From Rahnella variigena (lineage in GTDB: Bacteria > Pseudomonadota > Gammaproteobacteria > Enterobacterales > Enterobacteriaceae): a stretch of 64,000 nt of DNA. Within the stretch, counting starts at the first letter, position 1; every line of letters begins with the position of its first letter. The translations under genes were made by a program, and so were the position numbers. The notes under the pieces were generated by a model. It worked only from the letters and a program-made list of their open reading frames with translations. It was not told where the DNA came from and did not search any database. Positions 50,271-60,357 of this stretch are shown piece by piece. The stretch is from NCBI RefSeq assembly GCF_003610915.1, contig NZ_NSDJ01000001.1, positions 1,736,001 through 1,800,000 on the forward strand, in the 5' to 3' direction.

Positions 50271-51638
50271 TTAAGAATTAGCCTGTGCAATCACTGCTTG
50301 TTTTTCTGCCTGCGTAAACTGGCGGGCACGACGCCATGTCAGGAAGACCCCGATGGCATAGACGACGCCGATCACGCTCAGTCCTGCGATATTCTTCAGT
50401 GTGCAGAGCTGAATGAGCAGATAGGTGACAGGTGAGCCGCCCTGATCCATAGACGCCACCCTTCCGCCTGCGGTAAGTGCGCCAGCATTGGCAGCCAGTT
50501 GTGTATGCAAATCAATAGTCTGAGTGGCAATCCACAACGTGATGCCCATGATTATGCAACCGGAGATAAGCGTGCGGAACAAGTTGCCCTGATGCACGGC
50601 TACGGCGATGGCAACGAAGAAACCGATAGTGGCGAGATCCCCGAACGGCAGGACCTGATTGCCAGGTACCAGTACGGCAATCAGTATGGTCAGCGGAATA
50701 AAGATCAGGCTGGCAGATACCACTGCGGTGTGGCCGAGCAGCAGCGCGGGATCCAGACCAATCAGGAATTCCTGTCCACCAAAGCGGGCTTGCAAACGGG
50801 TACGGGCATGGCGGGCAATGGGGGTTAAGCCGTCCATGATCGGTTTGATCACTCGTGGCATCAGGAGCATCACTGCCGCTGTTTTCACCGCCAGTTGCAG
50901 CACGCCCTTAGCGTCATAACCGGCGAGGAAACCAATAATCAGCCCCATCACAAAACCGACAGTCACCGGTTCACCAAACGGGCCGAAACGCTTTTGCACA
51001 TCGTCAGCGCTGAAGTGAATTTTGTTCAGCCCCGGGATTTTCTCGATAACTGTATCAACCAGCACAGCGATCGGGCCGAGATAGGCCGAAGAACCATGCG
51101 GGATCGCAATGCCTTCAAGATTGAAGAAATCCCGGGTATCTTTCGCAAACCAGTCACCCAGTTTGTAGATAAACGCCGCATGGACAACGACACCCATAAT
51201 CCCCAGCCAGTAAGAGCCGGTGGCGAGATGCAGCATGGCGCCAGTGAATGTCATGTGCCAGATGTTCCAGATATCCACATTGACGACACGCGTCATACGG
51301 GTCAGCAACATCACAATATTCACACCGATGGCAATCGGAATGGCAACCAGTGCAATTTGTGAAGCCCAGGTCATTGGGGCTGAACCTGGCCAGCCAATAT
51401 CAACCACCTGCAGGTTGATTTCGAAGTGCTCTGCCATGGCTTTTGCCGCGGGCCCGATGGAATCGAGCATCAGGCCGATGACTAATCCGATCCCGACAAA
51501 ACCTATGCCAATATGAATTGCTGATTTAAACGAATCCCCCAGTTTCATCCCCAGTATCAGAGAGAAAACGATGATGACGCCGGGCAACATGACTGTTGGC
51601 CCGAGGTCCAGGATGTAGCGCATTATTTCAGTAAACAT
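50271..51638 (-). CDS. gatC: Galactitol PTS permease IIC
   Basis: A 455-aa inner-membrane PTS transporter of the galactitol family with about ten to twelve hydrophobic helices. Conserved features are LGPTVMLPGVI at the N-terminus, AIPHGSSAYLGP, and the late AMDQGGSPVTY-type loop (here ASMDQGGSPVTY). It forms the channel through which galactitol enters and is phosphorylated by GatB/GatA. Confidence 0.93.
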   Translation of the reverse strand: MFTEIMRYILDLGPTVMLPGVIIVFSLILGMKLGDSFKSAIHIGIGFVGIGLVIGLMLDSIGPAAKAMAEHFEINLQVVDIGWPGSAPMTWASQIALVAIPIAIGVNIVMLLTRMTRVVNVDIWNIWHMTFTGAMLHLATGSYWLGIMGVVVHAAFIYKLGDWFAKDTRDFFNLEGIAIPHGSSAYLGPIAVLVDTVIEKIPGLNKIHFSADDVQKRFGPFGEPVTVGFVMGLIIGFLAGYDAKGVLQLAVKTAAVMLLMPRVIKPIMDGLTPIARHARTRLQARFGGQEFLIGLDPALLLGHTAVVSASLIFIPLTILIAVLVPGNQVLPFGDLATIGFFVAIAVAVHQGNLFRTLISGCIIMGITLWIATQTIDLHTQLAANAGALTAGGRVASMDQGGSPVTYLLIQLCTLKNIAGLSVIGVVYAIGVFLTWRRARQFTQAEKQAVIAQANS

Positions 51639-51641
51639 GGC

Positions 51642-51926
51642 TTACTCCTGTAACAGGGTCAGTATTTGCTGGCGCAACGTATCCATGCCTACGCCTGAGA
51701 TAAACGGCATCCCGTGAACGACCGGAATGCTGCCGAATGTGCGGTCGACTTTGGCGGTGGTACAAATCAGATGAGCACCGTCCATGTAGGTTTCGATCTC
51801 CGTTACGCGACACTGCACGAGATCCAGTTGTATGCCATGTGCTTCACACAGTTCTTTGATTTCTTCTGCTGCCAGCGTAGAGGTGGCAACAGCTCCGCCA
51901 CAGGCGACTATAATTTTTCGCTTCAC
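51642..51926 (-). CDS. gatB: Galactitol PTS component IIB
   Basis: A 94-aa cytoplasmic phosphocarrier. The phosphorylated Cys is in [13 protein letters not shown] (residue ~9) at the start of a P-loop. I use the GTG at 51926, which has GAGGAG seven bases upstream and gives exactly the E. coli GatB length; an ATG five codons earlier would remove the ribosome-binding site from use. It lies 3 bp before gatC. Confidence 0.93.
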   Translation of the reverse strand: MKRKIIVACGGAVATSTLAAEEIKELCEAHGIQLDLVQCRVTEIETYMDGAHLICTTAKVDRTFGSIPVVHGMPFISGVGMDTLRQQILTLLQE

Positions 51927-52006
51927 GGTAAAACTCCTCAATAGGTTGTTTTTAATATTATTTTTTTAGGTAAGACGTCGGGTCAGTGCTGAGAATGCGC
52001 TCAGGA

Positions 52007-52483
52007 TCACGCTGCGGATCGCTTCTCCGGTGATGAGATAAAAATGCGACTTTTAAACAGCGCGGAAAGCTGCTCTTCAGGTACCGTCAGCAAGCTTTCG
52101 CAAAAAACGGGATCTTGTAACTGGCTGAATAACTGGCGTAGTAACTTCAGCTGTTCTGCCGGATGAGTGACTATCAGGGCAATAATCAGTGAGGCCGGAA
52201 TAGTTCCGTCGTCATCTGCCTGAAAAAATTCCACTGCGGTATCCGGTCTGATGAGATAAATCGCCGGACTGCGGGCATGTGTCGCTTCACAGTGGGGAAT
52301 GGCGACTGCATGGTGTTCCAGTTGGATCCCTGTTGGAAATTCAGCTTCGCGGTTTACCAGGGCTTGCGGATACGTCGTTTCCACTATGCCTTCCTGCACC
52401 ATACGTTCACCGATGTGGGTTAGCGCCTCGTGATGATCCGCAAAACTGATGCCGGTTTTGACGAAAACCTCGCAATTATGCAT
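52007..52483 (-). CDS. gatA: Galactitol PTS component IIA
   Basis: A 158-aa EIIA of the fructose/mannitol fold. The phospho-accepting His lies in [12 protein letters not shown] (PTS_EIIA_2 signature), with a preceding [11 protein letters not shown] at 52483 is placed after AAGGAG and overlaps the gatZ 3' end by 8 bp. GatA receives phosphate from HPr. Confidence 0.93.
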   Translation of the reverse strand: MHNCEVFVKTGISFADHHEALTHIGERMVQEGIVETTYPQALVNREAEFPTGIQLEHHAVAIPHCEATHARSPAIYLIRPDTAVEFFQADDDGTIPASLIIALIVTHPAEQLKLLRQLFSQLQDPVFCESLLTVPEEQLSALFKSRIFISSPEKRSAA

Positions 52484-53771
52484 GGCAGGCTCCTTCCTGA
52501 AGGGGGTGCGCAGGTGTGCAGCCGAAATGGTAAGCGCGTAAAACATCCTGGATTTTATCGATGATAAGTTCGTGCGGATTGCTGGCGAGTTCGCCTTTCA
52601 TCACCCTTTCAAACTGAGCGGGGAGGTACTGACTCAGTAAGCCCAGAGGGATTGCCACTGATTGCAGGTTGGCGAATAAGACTTCCATCGCCCGGTTAAT
52701 ACGGGTGTGAGGCCAGTAATAGCGAATGCGATCGGACAGGCTGAAATGCAGGTCGATGAGCGAAAGGCTGAATGTCGAATGGTAATATTTTTTCCAGTAA
52801 CCGGGCTCATCCAGCATAACGCTATCAATAACCGTCAGGATCTGGCTGCGGGACTCGGGCGCAATCAGTACCTGTTCAATGTTTGCCAGCGCGAAAACGG
52901 CTTCCCGTAAGGCAAAAGTCAAAGCAGGCCCCACTTTCAGGATGGCGAAGTGATCGTTCACCAGGTTGCGATAGGAATCACGGGTCTGGTAATCGGTAGA
53001 ATGTGCCTCGTAAATCAGTGGGGTAGTCGCAATATACGCGGACAGATCCCGGGCGAGGTCGGGCTGGTAGTGGATTACACGGCTATGATCGAATTCCACG
53101 CCGGGCTGGACCACGACGGCGATAATCCTGTTTATTGCATCATTCAGCCCAAGTTCACCAAATGCCTGATGGTGCATATCAAGTGTGGCCCTGGCATCTG
53201 CGGCTTTAGTGACATGAACTTGCTCGATGGAGGAAGACTCACCGCCGGGCACAGGAACTTCTGTACCAATGACATAGGTCAGCAGCTTTTTCTGCTGTGG
53301 AGTGGCTACGCTCTCTGCGACCTGACATAAACGCGCAGCGCGTTGAGCCACAACGAGGGGAGCCAGAGGGACAGGATCATCTGCGCATGACATAGACGCA
53401 TCCAGATGAATTTTGCTGAACCCTGCTTCGACATAGCGGGCAATCAGCACCTCGGCTTTTGCCATCGCACTTTCAGCGCTTTCGTTCTGCCAGCAGTTTG
53501 GTCCCAGATGATCCCCACCTAAAATCAAACGATGCATCGGGAATCCTATATTTTCGGCGATCGCGAGAACGAAATCTCGAAAATCCATCGGCAGCATCCC
53601 GGTGTATCCGCCAAATTGATTGACCTGGTTTGAGGTCGCTTCGATTAGCACTTTGCGGTCTGTATGCAGGTCTTCGCGTAACGCCGCTTCAATCACCAGA
53701 GGATGTGCAGAGCACACTGAGCAAATCCCAATTCTTTCGCTTGTCTTGTGTTTAGCAATAATGTCTTTCAT
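52476..53771 (-). CDS. gatZ: Tagatose-bisphosphate aldolase, chaperone-like subunit
   Basis: A 431-aa GatZ/KbaZ family protein needed for full activity and stability of GatY. It has [44 protein letters not shown] and [10 protein letters not shown], as in E. coli GatZ. ATG at 53771 follows GGAGG; the frame extends upstream through the operator region but is not used. It heads the gatZABCDY operon. Confidence 0.94.
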   Translation of the reverse strand: MKDIIAKHKTSERIGICSVCSAHPLVIEAALREDLHTDRKVLIEATSNQVNQFGGYTGMLPMDFRDFVLAIAENIGFPMHRLILGGDHLGPNCWQNESAESAMAKAEVLIARYVEAGFSKIHLDASMSCADDPVPLAPLVVAQRAARLCQVAESVATPQQKKLLTYVIGTEVPVPGGESSSIEQVHVTKAADARATLDMHHQAFGELGLNDAINRIIAVVVQPGVEFDHSRVIHYQPDLARDLSAYIATTPLIYEAHSTDYQTRDSYRNLVNDHFAILKVGPALTFALREAVFALANIEQVLIAPESRSQILTVIDSVMLDEPGYWKKYYHSTFSLSLIDLHFSLSDRIRYYWPHTRINRAMEVLFANLQSVAIPLGLLSQYLPAQFERVMKGELASNPHELIIDKIQDVLRAYHFGCTPAHPLQEGACHA

Positions 53772-53842
53772 TTTATGCCTCCGTTTGTTTCCGAAGAGGA
53801 TCGTACCTTTGCGAAAGGCAAACAATAGCGTTTTCCGCATTA

Positions 53843-53866
53843 TGTGATGGTGATCGAAATGTTTCG
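53843..53866 (-). promoter_or_regulatory. gat regulatory region (CRP and repressor site candidates)
   Basis: TGTGA-TGGTGA-TCGAA (53843-53858) matches a CRP site at eight of ten core positions. It overlaps the palindrome CGAAATGTTTCG (53855-53866). Further along, TTCGTTTTCT/TTCGTTTTAG are direct repeats (53879-53898) of the kind bound by DeoR-type repressors. All lie in the 279-bp space between gatZ and the divergent gatR. Confidence 0.5.
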
Positions 53867-54050
53867 TAAGTTTATTGCATTCGTTTTCTTTCGTTTTAGG
53901 GCGTGTATCGGGAAAAGAGAAGGTAAAGTCTGAGAATGCAGCACAGGCACATCCGGAGTTGCTGTGATTCACAGCGCAGGGAATTTTTACTCCTCATTGA
54001 GGTGCCTTTTGTTTACACTGTGAGGAATATGACCTTTCGGATTACCCATA

Positions 54051-54833
54051 ATGAATACTTATGAACGTCGCCATAAAATCATTGAGTTAGTGAATGAAAA
54101 TGGCAGTGTTTTAGTGGCCGATCTTTCGAGTGCTTTCGAAGTTTCAGAAGTGACCATTCGTTCGGATTTGAGTTTGCTGGAACAAAAAGGCGCACTGAGC
54201 CGTTTTCATGGTGGTGCGGCAAGATGGACTGCGAAGGACGCTTCCGGTCACGAAAAACAGCCGGGAGAATTGGTACTGGAAGAACGCTACCTTCAGGCCA
54301 GTGACCCCAAAAAACGTATCGCACAGGCGGCGGCTGGCATGGTTAAGCCTGGCGATACCGTAATCCTCGACAGTGGTAGCACAACGATGTTACTGGCCGA
54401 GGAGTTAGTAAAATCAGGGGACATCACGGTTATCACCAATAATCTTCCTGCTGCCTTTGTTTTGTCTGAAAATCCAGACATTACACTGGTGGTTTGCGGC
54501 GGAACGTTGCGGCATAAAACCCGCTCCTTACATGGCAATATCACGGAATATGCGTTGCAGGGCATCGTCGCTAACCTGATGTTTGTCGGGGCTGACGGCC
54601 TTGATGCGGCGACCGGGATTACCACCTTTAATGAAGGCTACAGCATCAGCGGAATTATGGCCGAGGCCGCTCAGCATGTGGTCGTCGTCACTGATTCCAC
54701 CAAATTTGGACGACGCGGATATAACCTGGTGCTGCCTATGGAAAAAATTGACACTATCATCACTGACGCGGGTATCAGCAATAATGTGTTGCAGGCGCTT
54801 CAGCAGACGTCGACAGAGATTATTGTTGTTTAA
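54051..54833 (+). CDS. gatR: Galactitol operon repressor
   Basis: A 260-aa DeoR-family repressor. The HTH is RRHKIIELVNENGSVLVADL with EVSEVTIRSDLSLLEQKG, then LSRFHGGAA. The C-terminal sensor has ILDSGSTTMLLAEEL and VTDSTKFGRRGYN. It is divergent from gatZ and closest in style to GatR/AgaR. In E. coli K-12 gatR is interrupted by an insertion sequence; here it is intact. Confidence 0.9.
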   Translation: MNTYERRHKIIELVNENGSVLVADLSSAFEVSEVTIRSDLSLLEQKGALSRFHGGAARWTAKDASGHEKQPGELVLEERYLQASDPKKRIAQAAAGMVKPGDTVILDSGSTTMLLAEELVKSGDITVITNNLPAAFVLSENPDITLVVCGGTLRHKTRSLHGNITEYALQGIVANLMFVGADGLDAATGITTFNEGYSISGIMAEAAQHVVVVTDSTKFGRRGYNLVLPMEKIDTIITDAGISNNVLQALQQTSTEIIVV

Positions 54834-54979
54834 TCTTTATTCGCTTTCTGACTTCAACCTGTGCTGACTTTATGGTTGCTGATGACTAAAAGATACTGGC
54901 ACAACTGAGGTTTGCGCAGACGCGTGGGAAAATTTTTAGATGTTTCAGTAACGGCTATTGATAAGTGGAAGCGGTATTC

Positions 54980-55013
54980 AAAAAAGAAGGCCGCAGAGCA
55001 AGGTCCCTGCGGC
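54980..55013 (-). terminator. Terminator after the amino-acid-binding protein gene
   Basis: On the minus strand GCCGCAG-(ten bases)-CTGCGGC is followed by CTTCTTTTTT. Confidence 0.82.
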
Positions 55014-55026
55014 GACGGGAAAGCAA

Positions 55027-55806
55027 TCAGGATTTTTTGTTATAAACTTCAAAGGTGAAGTATTTCTTTTCCAGCGTCTGATATGTGCCTTTTTTGTGGA
55101 TTTCTGCCAGTGCATTATTGATCAGTGTGAGATGCGCCTGGTCATCCTTGCGCAGGCCGATTGCCGTGCCTTCACCTAAGTAGCGGGTATCCGTCAATGG
55201 CTCACCGGCAAAAGCATAACCCGCGCCTTCAGGCGTTTTTAGAAAGCCCGTTTCTGCTGCTGCGGCATTAGTCAGGGTGACATCAATGCGTCCTGATGCC
55301 AGATCCTGATTAACAAAATCCTGATTCTGATAGGAAATCACATCGACACCTTTCTTCTGCCATTCACCCTGCGCGTAGGCTTCCTGCGTGGTGCCCTGAG
55401 CCACACCGACCGTTTTTCCTTTCAGTGAATCCGCTGTGGGTTGCAAACCGCTGCCTTTCTTCGCGATCAGCACACTGGGTACGTGGTAAAGCATGTCTGA
55501 GAAATTGACCTGCGTTTTACGTTTTGGTGTCATGGACATTGCAGAAAGCACGGCATCAAACTTTTTAGCATTCAGCGCCGGAATAATGCCGTCATAGGCG
55601 GTTTCGACCCATTCACACTTTACTTGTGCCTGCGCGCAAATGGCGTTGCCTAAGTCAATATCAAAACCGACCAGCTGGCCATCGGGTGCTTTAGATTCAA
55701 AAGGTGGGAAAGAGGGATCGACGCCAAAGCGCAACGTAGTTTCTGCCTGTGCCAGGCCACTGGTTGCCGATAAAGTCGCGATGATCAGCAAGTTGATTTT
55801 ATTCAC
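55027..55806 (-). CDS. Periplasmic amino-acid-binding protein (HisJ/ArgT-like)
   Basis: A 259-aa secreted binding protein of the SBP_bac_3 family with a signal peptide (NKINLLIIATLSATSGLAQA). Ligand-site motifs are FGVDPSFPPFESK and GQLVGFDIDLGNAI, with the Cys pair in CAQAQVKC typical of lysine/arginine/ornithine/histidine binders. The start is GTG at 55806, with GGAG upstream. No permease or ATPase genes are adjacent, so it is an orphan that probably docks on a transporter encoded elsewhere. Confidence 0.88.
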   Translation of the reverse strand: MNKINLLIIATLSATSGLAQAETTLRFGVDPSFPPFESKAPDGQLVGFDIDLGNAICAQAQVKCEWVETAYDGIIPALNAKKFDAVLSAMSMTPKRKTQVNFSDMLYHVPSVLIAKKGSGLQPTADSLKGKTVGVAQGTTQEAYAQGEWQKKGVDVISYQNQDFVNQDLASGRIDVTLTNAAAAETGFLKTPEGAGYAFAGEPLTDTRYLGEGTAIGLRKDDQAHLTLINNALAEIHKKGTYQTLEKKYFTFEVYNKKS

Positions 55807-56158
55807 AAGTGTTCTCCGGTGATACTCAACAACAAACCCCCGCCTGGCTTTGGCGAGGGTAAAACAGGGTTCTCTGTTTTGAATATGACGACCGTGCCCG
55901 TTGTGGTCAAGCGGCAAACTTATGTTCAAAACGGGCAGTGGCGGGATATAGGGATGATTGGCTTTTGGGTAGAACAAGTAAGGTTTTTTTGAGGTATATA
56001 GCAGGGTAAGTTCTATTTTTTATATTAAAAACAACAGGATGAATTTTCCGGAGTCTGAAGCTAACCGGCAAAAAAATCGCCTTTTCCCACAGGGATAAAG
56101 GCGATTTAAGCTTTACCTTTGACTTAATATGACATTGTCAAAGGCTGTTCATTGAAGA
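55807..56158. other. Intergenic region between the binding protein and chitinase genes
   Basis: 352 bp without a gene. It contains the promoter region of the binding-protein gene and the terminator of the chitinase gene (56069-56107). An AT-rich tract lies around 55990-56040. Confidence 0.5.
56069..56107 (-). terminator. Terminator after the chitinase gene
   Basis: AAATCGCCTTT and AAAGGCGATTT pair around a 12-base loop; on the minus strand a run of seven T follows. Confidence 0.9.
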
Positions 56159-59056
56159 TTACTTAGTTTTATCGATGGAGAATTTTATTGAAAGGGCTTT
56201 GTTATCAAATGACAATTTTTTAAGATCGGGGATCTGTTCGCCTGACTTCACATCAATATAAGACCCACGATAGTCACGTTCAGAATATATGCGGGCGTTA
56301 TAACCCTCAGCAACCTTTATTGAGGACATCTTACTACCGAAATTAGGCATATATTCCCAATATTCATAACCCCCATCGAGCAATGGAGTATCACCCATAA
56401 TGTTTATCGATTGGCCATTATAATAACCGTCATAAGCAATCGCTTTAACGACCTGAACAGATGATGCTGCTTTGTTCATGTCGATGCCTGACTGGGTCAT
56501 ATCATAGAGAGGTTTAGATTTAAAATATATATATGAGTAACTACTTCCTTTGAAATGACAGTCTGTGAATAAATATATCCCCAACGAACTTTTTGGCACC
56601 GTTAAGGACGATACTGCATCATTGGCGTCAGTACCATTTTTCATCTTCACAGTGTCTAAGCAATCGATGTCCCCGGTAATATCCAGGCTATCACCAGTAG
56701 CATTACCGTTCTGGAACAGTGTGGCTTTAAGACCGTGCACCTGTTCTGGCTCTGGCTCTGGTTCTGGTTCTGGCTGCGGTTGTGGATCAAAACTGGTGAC
56801 GACGATTTTAGCGACAGTCGCCGGGTTAGGTGAAATACGCTCAATGACAACGGTTTCACCGAGAGAGATATCTCTCTCATCCGACTTAACGTGGGAAACA
56901 GAGCTATCTTCAGTCACAGTGCTGTATGCACATTTGCCGTTATCGCAGTTGAAAATGGAGTTCCCTTTTTTCTTATCATCATTAATGACTTTAGCGACAT
57001 AAGAGGAACCGTCCGCACTGTGAAGTATCGCTTTATCAAAATCAACGAACACATACGGCACGTTATTGACTTTTGACACGCTAATAGAGCTCACGGTGCC
57101 ATCAGACATGACCGGGTTATTACCGTCAAGCATATCCTGTGTGACCGTTAATTCACCGAGAACCGCTTTATTCGGATAATCACGTGTCACAGTGATAACT
57201 GAACCCACTTTCAGACGACTTGTGGCATCAAAGGAGGAACTTAATGAAACCTCTTTGCCAAAGCGGCCCACAGTGTTGTTAACAGATTTGGAACCGTCGC
57301 TGTTGAAGAGATAATTCCCGTCGACAGACGCAGTAAATCCGTAGCCACTCTTCAGCTTGTTTGCATCAAGGTTAACAATAACTTTTGTTTGACCATTGAG
57401 CAGGCTAACCAGAATACCCTTCAGATCGTCCTTATCAATAATCGGATCGACGTCTGGTTGTACCGGCACGTCGGAATCATCCGGCAGAGCCGTGTTTTTC
57501 ACTTCTTTAACGATATTACCCAGTTCGTGTTCCGGGGTATCACCGCTGATATCCCAAAGAATTGCGCCACCAAAGCCTTGAGCGTTGATATAGTCAACTT
57601 TTTCCTTAATAGACTGAGGATCGTCATAGGTCAGGAATTCTTGCTTGGTTTTGCTGTAGAGATACGGTACGTGTGACTCTGAGTCCCAGTAGCGGGTGTA
57701 TTCGCCAGTGTTCAGTTTTTGTTTCAACACATACCAAGGGTTGGTACCTGTTAACTGATCTGCATCATCCCATGCGCCTTTGACCGATGCTGCACCGGTG
57801 TTGAACATGCCCGGTAAACCAGCAATGATTTCCGTACCCGGGACATGACCCCAGCCACGACCGTAGTAAGGGATCCCCATCATCAGCTTAGCTTTTGGTA
57901 CCTGCCAGGTGTCGGCGTAAGCAGTCATGGTGTCGGCCACGTTCAGGTCTTTATCTTCATCATGGCTGTTTTCAAACAGTGGCGCGTTATGACCGGTTAA
58001 TGGATCAAAAGCACCGTGGATGTCATACGCCATCACGTTTACGCTATCCAGCAACGGCGCGGTCACAGCTGGGTTGATGTACTGAATGTTGTTGTGGTTG
58101 GTAGTGACTGCTGCAGAAAGCTGATAGTACTTATCGTCTTTCAGGCCCTGTGCATCCAGCTTGCTACGCAGAGACTGGATAAGTTTGGTGAACTGGGCTT
58201 TTTCAGCTTCGGTATCCGGGTATTCCCAGTCAATGTCGAGGCCGTCGAAATTCCACTGCGCCATATAGCTGACCATGCTGTTGGCCAGTTTCTCAAGACC
58301 TGCATCCGTGGCGGTTGCGTTTTCGAAGACACCTTCCTGAGAGTTATTCCAGCCACCGACAGAAATCATATGCGCCACGTTGGCCGCTTCTGTGCGTTTA
58401 TCCAGATCTTTGATCAGGCCCGGAGCTTTGTCGGTGTCATGCATGGTCACTACACCGTCTTTGACCACCGCAAAACCGTAGTTCAGGTGGGTCAGGCCAG
58501 AGTAGTCAACTTTATCCGGGGTAAAGAAGTTATGTGCTTCATACACACCCCATTCCGGGAAGTAGCCAATCACTTTACGTTGCGCGGCCACGTTGGCCTT
58601 TTCACGGTTCTGTAGATCGATTGCGTTCTGGCCGGTATACGGCGTGAACTGGAAGGTGGCGTAAGGTTTGATATTGATTGCATCGCCGGATTTCCAAACC
58701 GGATCGGTGCCCGGGCTGATACCCTGATCAACCCACCATTGTGCAGTCCAGTAGTATCCCAGGAAGCGAACAGTATCACCGCCTTTATAGGTGCGGTTCG
58801 GATCGTAGTCTTCAGAAATAATAGCCAGTTCTTGTTTCGGCGCGACTTCTGCTAAAACAGTACCTGGGAAGTTGTTTTGCGATGCGTCGGTATACGCAGT
58901 CCAGGTGTGACCACCATCTTTGGTGATCATCATCGAGTAATCGAGGCCTGAGAAGGTGTTCGTCTCATCGTTTCCCGCCACAGTGGCAGCTGACGAAATT
59001 ATTGGGAATCCAATAGCAGAAAACAGAATTGCTGCAGTTAATTTATTTAAGCGCAT
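56159..59056 (-). CDS. Secreted GH18 chitinase with C-terminal beta/gamma-crystallin-like domain
   Basis: A 965-aa exported enzyme. In order it has a signal peptide (1-23), an N-terminal module, a CBM5/12-type chitin-binding patch (YDPNRTYKGGDTVRF to YYWTAQWW, ~85-125) and a GH18 barrel (~160-550). The barrel carries the catalytic DGLDIDWE, Glu278. A Thr/Ser/Val-rich middle region with repeated TVTRD/VVIER-like units follows. After a PEPEPEPEPE linker come about 190 residues with repeated Gly/Tyr-rich Greek-key-like strands (YLFTDCHFKGSSY, IYSERDYRGSYIDV). It hydrolyses chitin outside the cell or in the periplasm. ATG at 59056 follows GGAAG. It stands alone with its own terminator. Confidence 0.9.
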   Translation of the reverse strand: MRLNKLTAAILFSAIGFPIISSAATVAGNDETNTFSGLDYSMMITKDGGHTWTAYTDASQNNFPGTVLAEVAPKQELAIISEDYDPNRTYKGGDTVRFLGYYWTAQWWVDQGISPGTDPVWKSGDAINIKPYATFQFTPYTGQNAIDLQNREKANVAAQRKVIGYFPEWGVYEAHNFFTPDKVDYSGLTHLNYGFAVVKDGVVTMHDTDKAPGLIKDLDKRTEAANVAHMISVGGWNNSQEGVFENATATDAGLEKLANSMVSYMAQWNFDGLDIDWEYPDTEAEKAQFTKLIQSLRSKLDAQGLKDDKYYQLSAAVTTNHNNIQYINPAVTAPLLDSVNVMAYDIHGAFDPLTGHNAPLFENSHDEDKDLNVADTMTAYADTWQVPKAKLMMGIPYYGRGWGHVPGTEIIAGLPGMFNTGAASVKGAWDDADQLTGTNPWYVLKQKLNTGEYTRYWDSESHVPYLYSKTKQEFLTYDDPQSIKEKVDYINAQGFGGAILWDISGDTPEHELGNIVKEVKNTALPDDSDVPVQPDVDPIIDKDDLKGILVSLLNGQTKVIVNLDANKLKSGYGFTASVDGNYLFNSDGSKSVNNTVGRFGKEVSLSSSFDATSRLKVGSVITVTRDYPNKAVLGELTVTQDMLDGNNPVMSDGTVSSISVSKVNNVPYVFVDFDKAILHSADGSSYVAKVINDDKKKGNSIFNCDNGKCAYSTVTEDSSVSHVKSDERDISLGETVVIERISPNPATVAKIVVTSFDPQPQPEPEPEPEPEQVHGLKATLFQNGNATGDSLDITGDIDCLDTVKMKNGTDANDAVSSLTVPKSSLGIYLFTDCHFKGSSYSYIYFKSKPLYDMTQSGIDMNKAASSVQVVKAIAYDGYYNGQSINIMGDTPLLDGGYEYWEYMPNFGSKMSSIKVAEGYNARIYSERDYRGSYIDVKSGEQIPDLKKLSFDNKALSIKFSIDKTK

Positions 59057-59806
59057 AAATAGCTTCCAAATTTGTCCATAAACTCGTTTATTAACGAGGG
59101 ATGCAAAAATCACAAGGCTTTATATCATTTACATTGTCTGCATAGTATTTAATTATATATTAAGAACAAATAAATCAAACTTACCCATATGTATTTAAAC
59201 AATAAAGATATTTCCATCATTTAAATAAATGTTTTTGATGTCAATTATAATTAAATGTAATTATTGGTGATTGGGACAGGAACTAAGCTCACTATGAGCC
59301 TCTACCAATGCCAACCACTGACTCCCAAAAGGCCTTGGTCTTGGAAACGTTGGGTCAACACGGGGAAATTATTGGGTTCATCCGGTCATAAATTGTGGAC
59401 CTGGAATGACTGTTTACGCTCGAGACAGCGGGTAGGGGTAAAAACTTTGCATTAGATGATGTCATAGCTTGTTCTCCTGAATCATATTGGTTTGGATGCA
59501 GGAGGATTAGAGATGTGGTCGTTTTAGTGAGTATTTTTGTCTTCTCGGTTTTATATTGAAAGCCAAAGTACTTAACATGATTGTTTTAATTTAAATCAGC
59601 CTTAAAGATGCTTACGTTTTTTTATTTAAAGCTTCGACGGTGTACGTGGAGCCTTACCCTATTACGTACAAATTACGCTGTGGAAATCAGCGTGATCCAT
59701 GTTGGACTAAGAAAATCCTGACATTCCGCTATTTCTTGAACAGCTCAATAATGAATTCACATCGGCAGCCCCTTTTTTCAGAGTTACCAGGACAAATTGG
59801 AGGCAC
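59057..59806. other. Non-coding region between the chitinase gene and the ssrA-type att site
   Basis: 750 bp, AT-rich, without a gene I can support. The first ~200 bp hold the chitinase promoter. Segments near 59260-59460 have a different, GC-richer texture with TTGGGTCAACACGGGGAAAT-like text and could be mobile-element debris, but no family was recognised. Confidence 0.45.
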
Positions 59807-59840
59807 AAAAAAGCCCGCAGGGCTTACGCCTTGCGGGCTT
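59807..59840 (-). terminator. ssrA (flank): ssrA-type terminator
   Basis: On the minus strand AAGCCCGCAAGG...CCCTGCGGGCTT is followed by TTTTTTGTGCC. It matches the terminator that follows E. coli ssrA in sequence and spacing. Confidence 0.88.
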
Positions 59841-59884
59841 CCAGGACTTCGTTGGATGGCTCTGGTAACCATCAACCAAGAATT

Positions 59885-59907
59885 TGGTGGGCTGGGGGAA
59901 GTTGAGG
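59885..59907 (-). other. Attachment site remnant: 3' end of tmRNA (ssrA)
   Basis: Read on the minus strand, 59907-59885 gives CTCAACTTCCCCCAGCCCACCA, close to the tmRNA end TTCAACTCCCGCCAGCTCCACCA. The next ~75 bp (AAATTCTTGG...GGTTACCAGAGCCATCCAACGAAGTC) and the terminator at 59807-59840 also match the natural downstream flank of ssrA. The rest of ssrA is absent here. This is what remains at the far end when an element integrates into the 3' end of ssrA. Confidence 0.75.
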
Positions 59908-60357
59908 AAATTAGCTAAATTAATTTTTTAAATAGTTAATTACGAATTCAGATTTGTGGTGTATACCTAAACATATACCAATGCAGATTTTGACTGGGAT
60001 TCATTACTACCAACCACGTTAATTCTGCACTACTAAACCCATCGAGAGTGGATGGGTTCTCAAGTGTTTATTGGACGATTGCAGGCACCCATATTGGGAA
60101 CTTCACAAATCACTATTTACCGGTATTTTTAGCTTTGTAACCATCAATGGTGTGGCGAACTCATTGTGCTTTATACGGCTGACTATCTCGCCAGCGTTAC
60201 AGCGGAGATCAGAATTCAGTTCAAATGGGCGCTGTGGCTTCATTTCATAAGTGATAGCTGACCGTCTGCTGAGAGCGAGGAGTAGACATAAGGCCGCCAG
60301 CACGCACTATCAAAGCCACAATAAAAAGTTGATCTCTTGTTAGACGCATACATTCGT
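59908..60357. other. Region between the att site and the reverse transcriptase gene
   Basis: 450 bp with no assigned gene. The minus strand has an open frame of 66 codons (60103-60303) containing PQRPFELNSDLRCNAGEI, which looks protein-like but is unrecognised and lacks a good start. An inverted repeat CCCATCGAGAGTGGATGGG lies near 60038-60056. It belongs to the integrated element. Confidence 0.45.

Noticed and set aside
59264..59918. Two small plus-strand frames left of and across the ssrA remnant
   Set aside because: The second one reads through the ssrA terminator and att core, which explain that DNA better; the first has no family or start signal.
60103..60303. 66-codon minus-strand frame next to the RT gene
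   Set aside because: It is protein-like in part, but has no good start or ribosome-binding site and no recognised family. Kept only as a note in the region entry.
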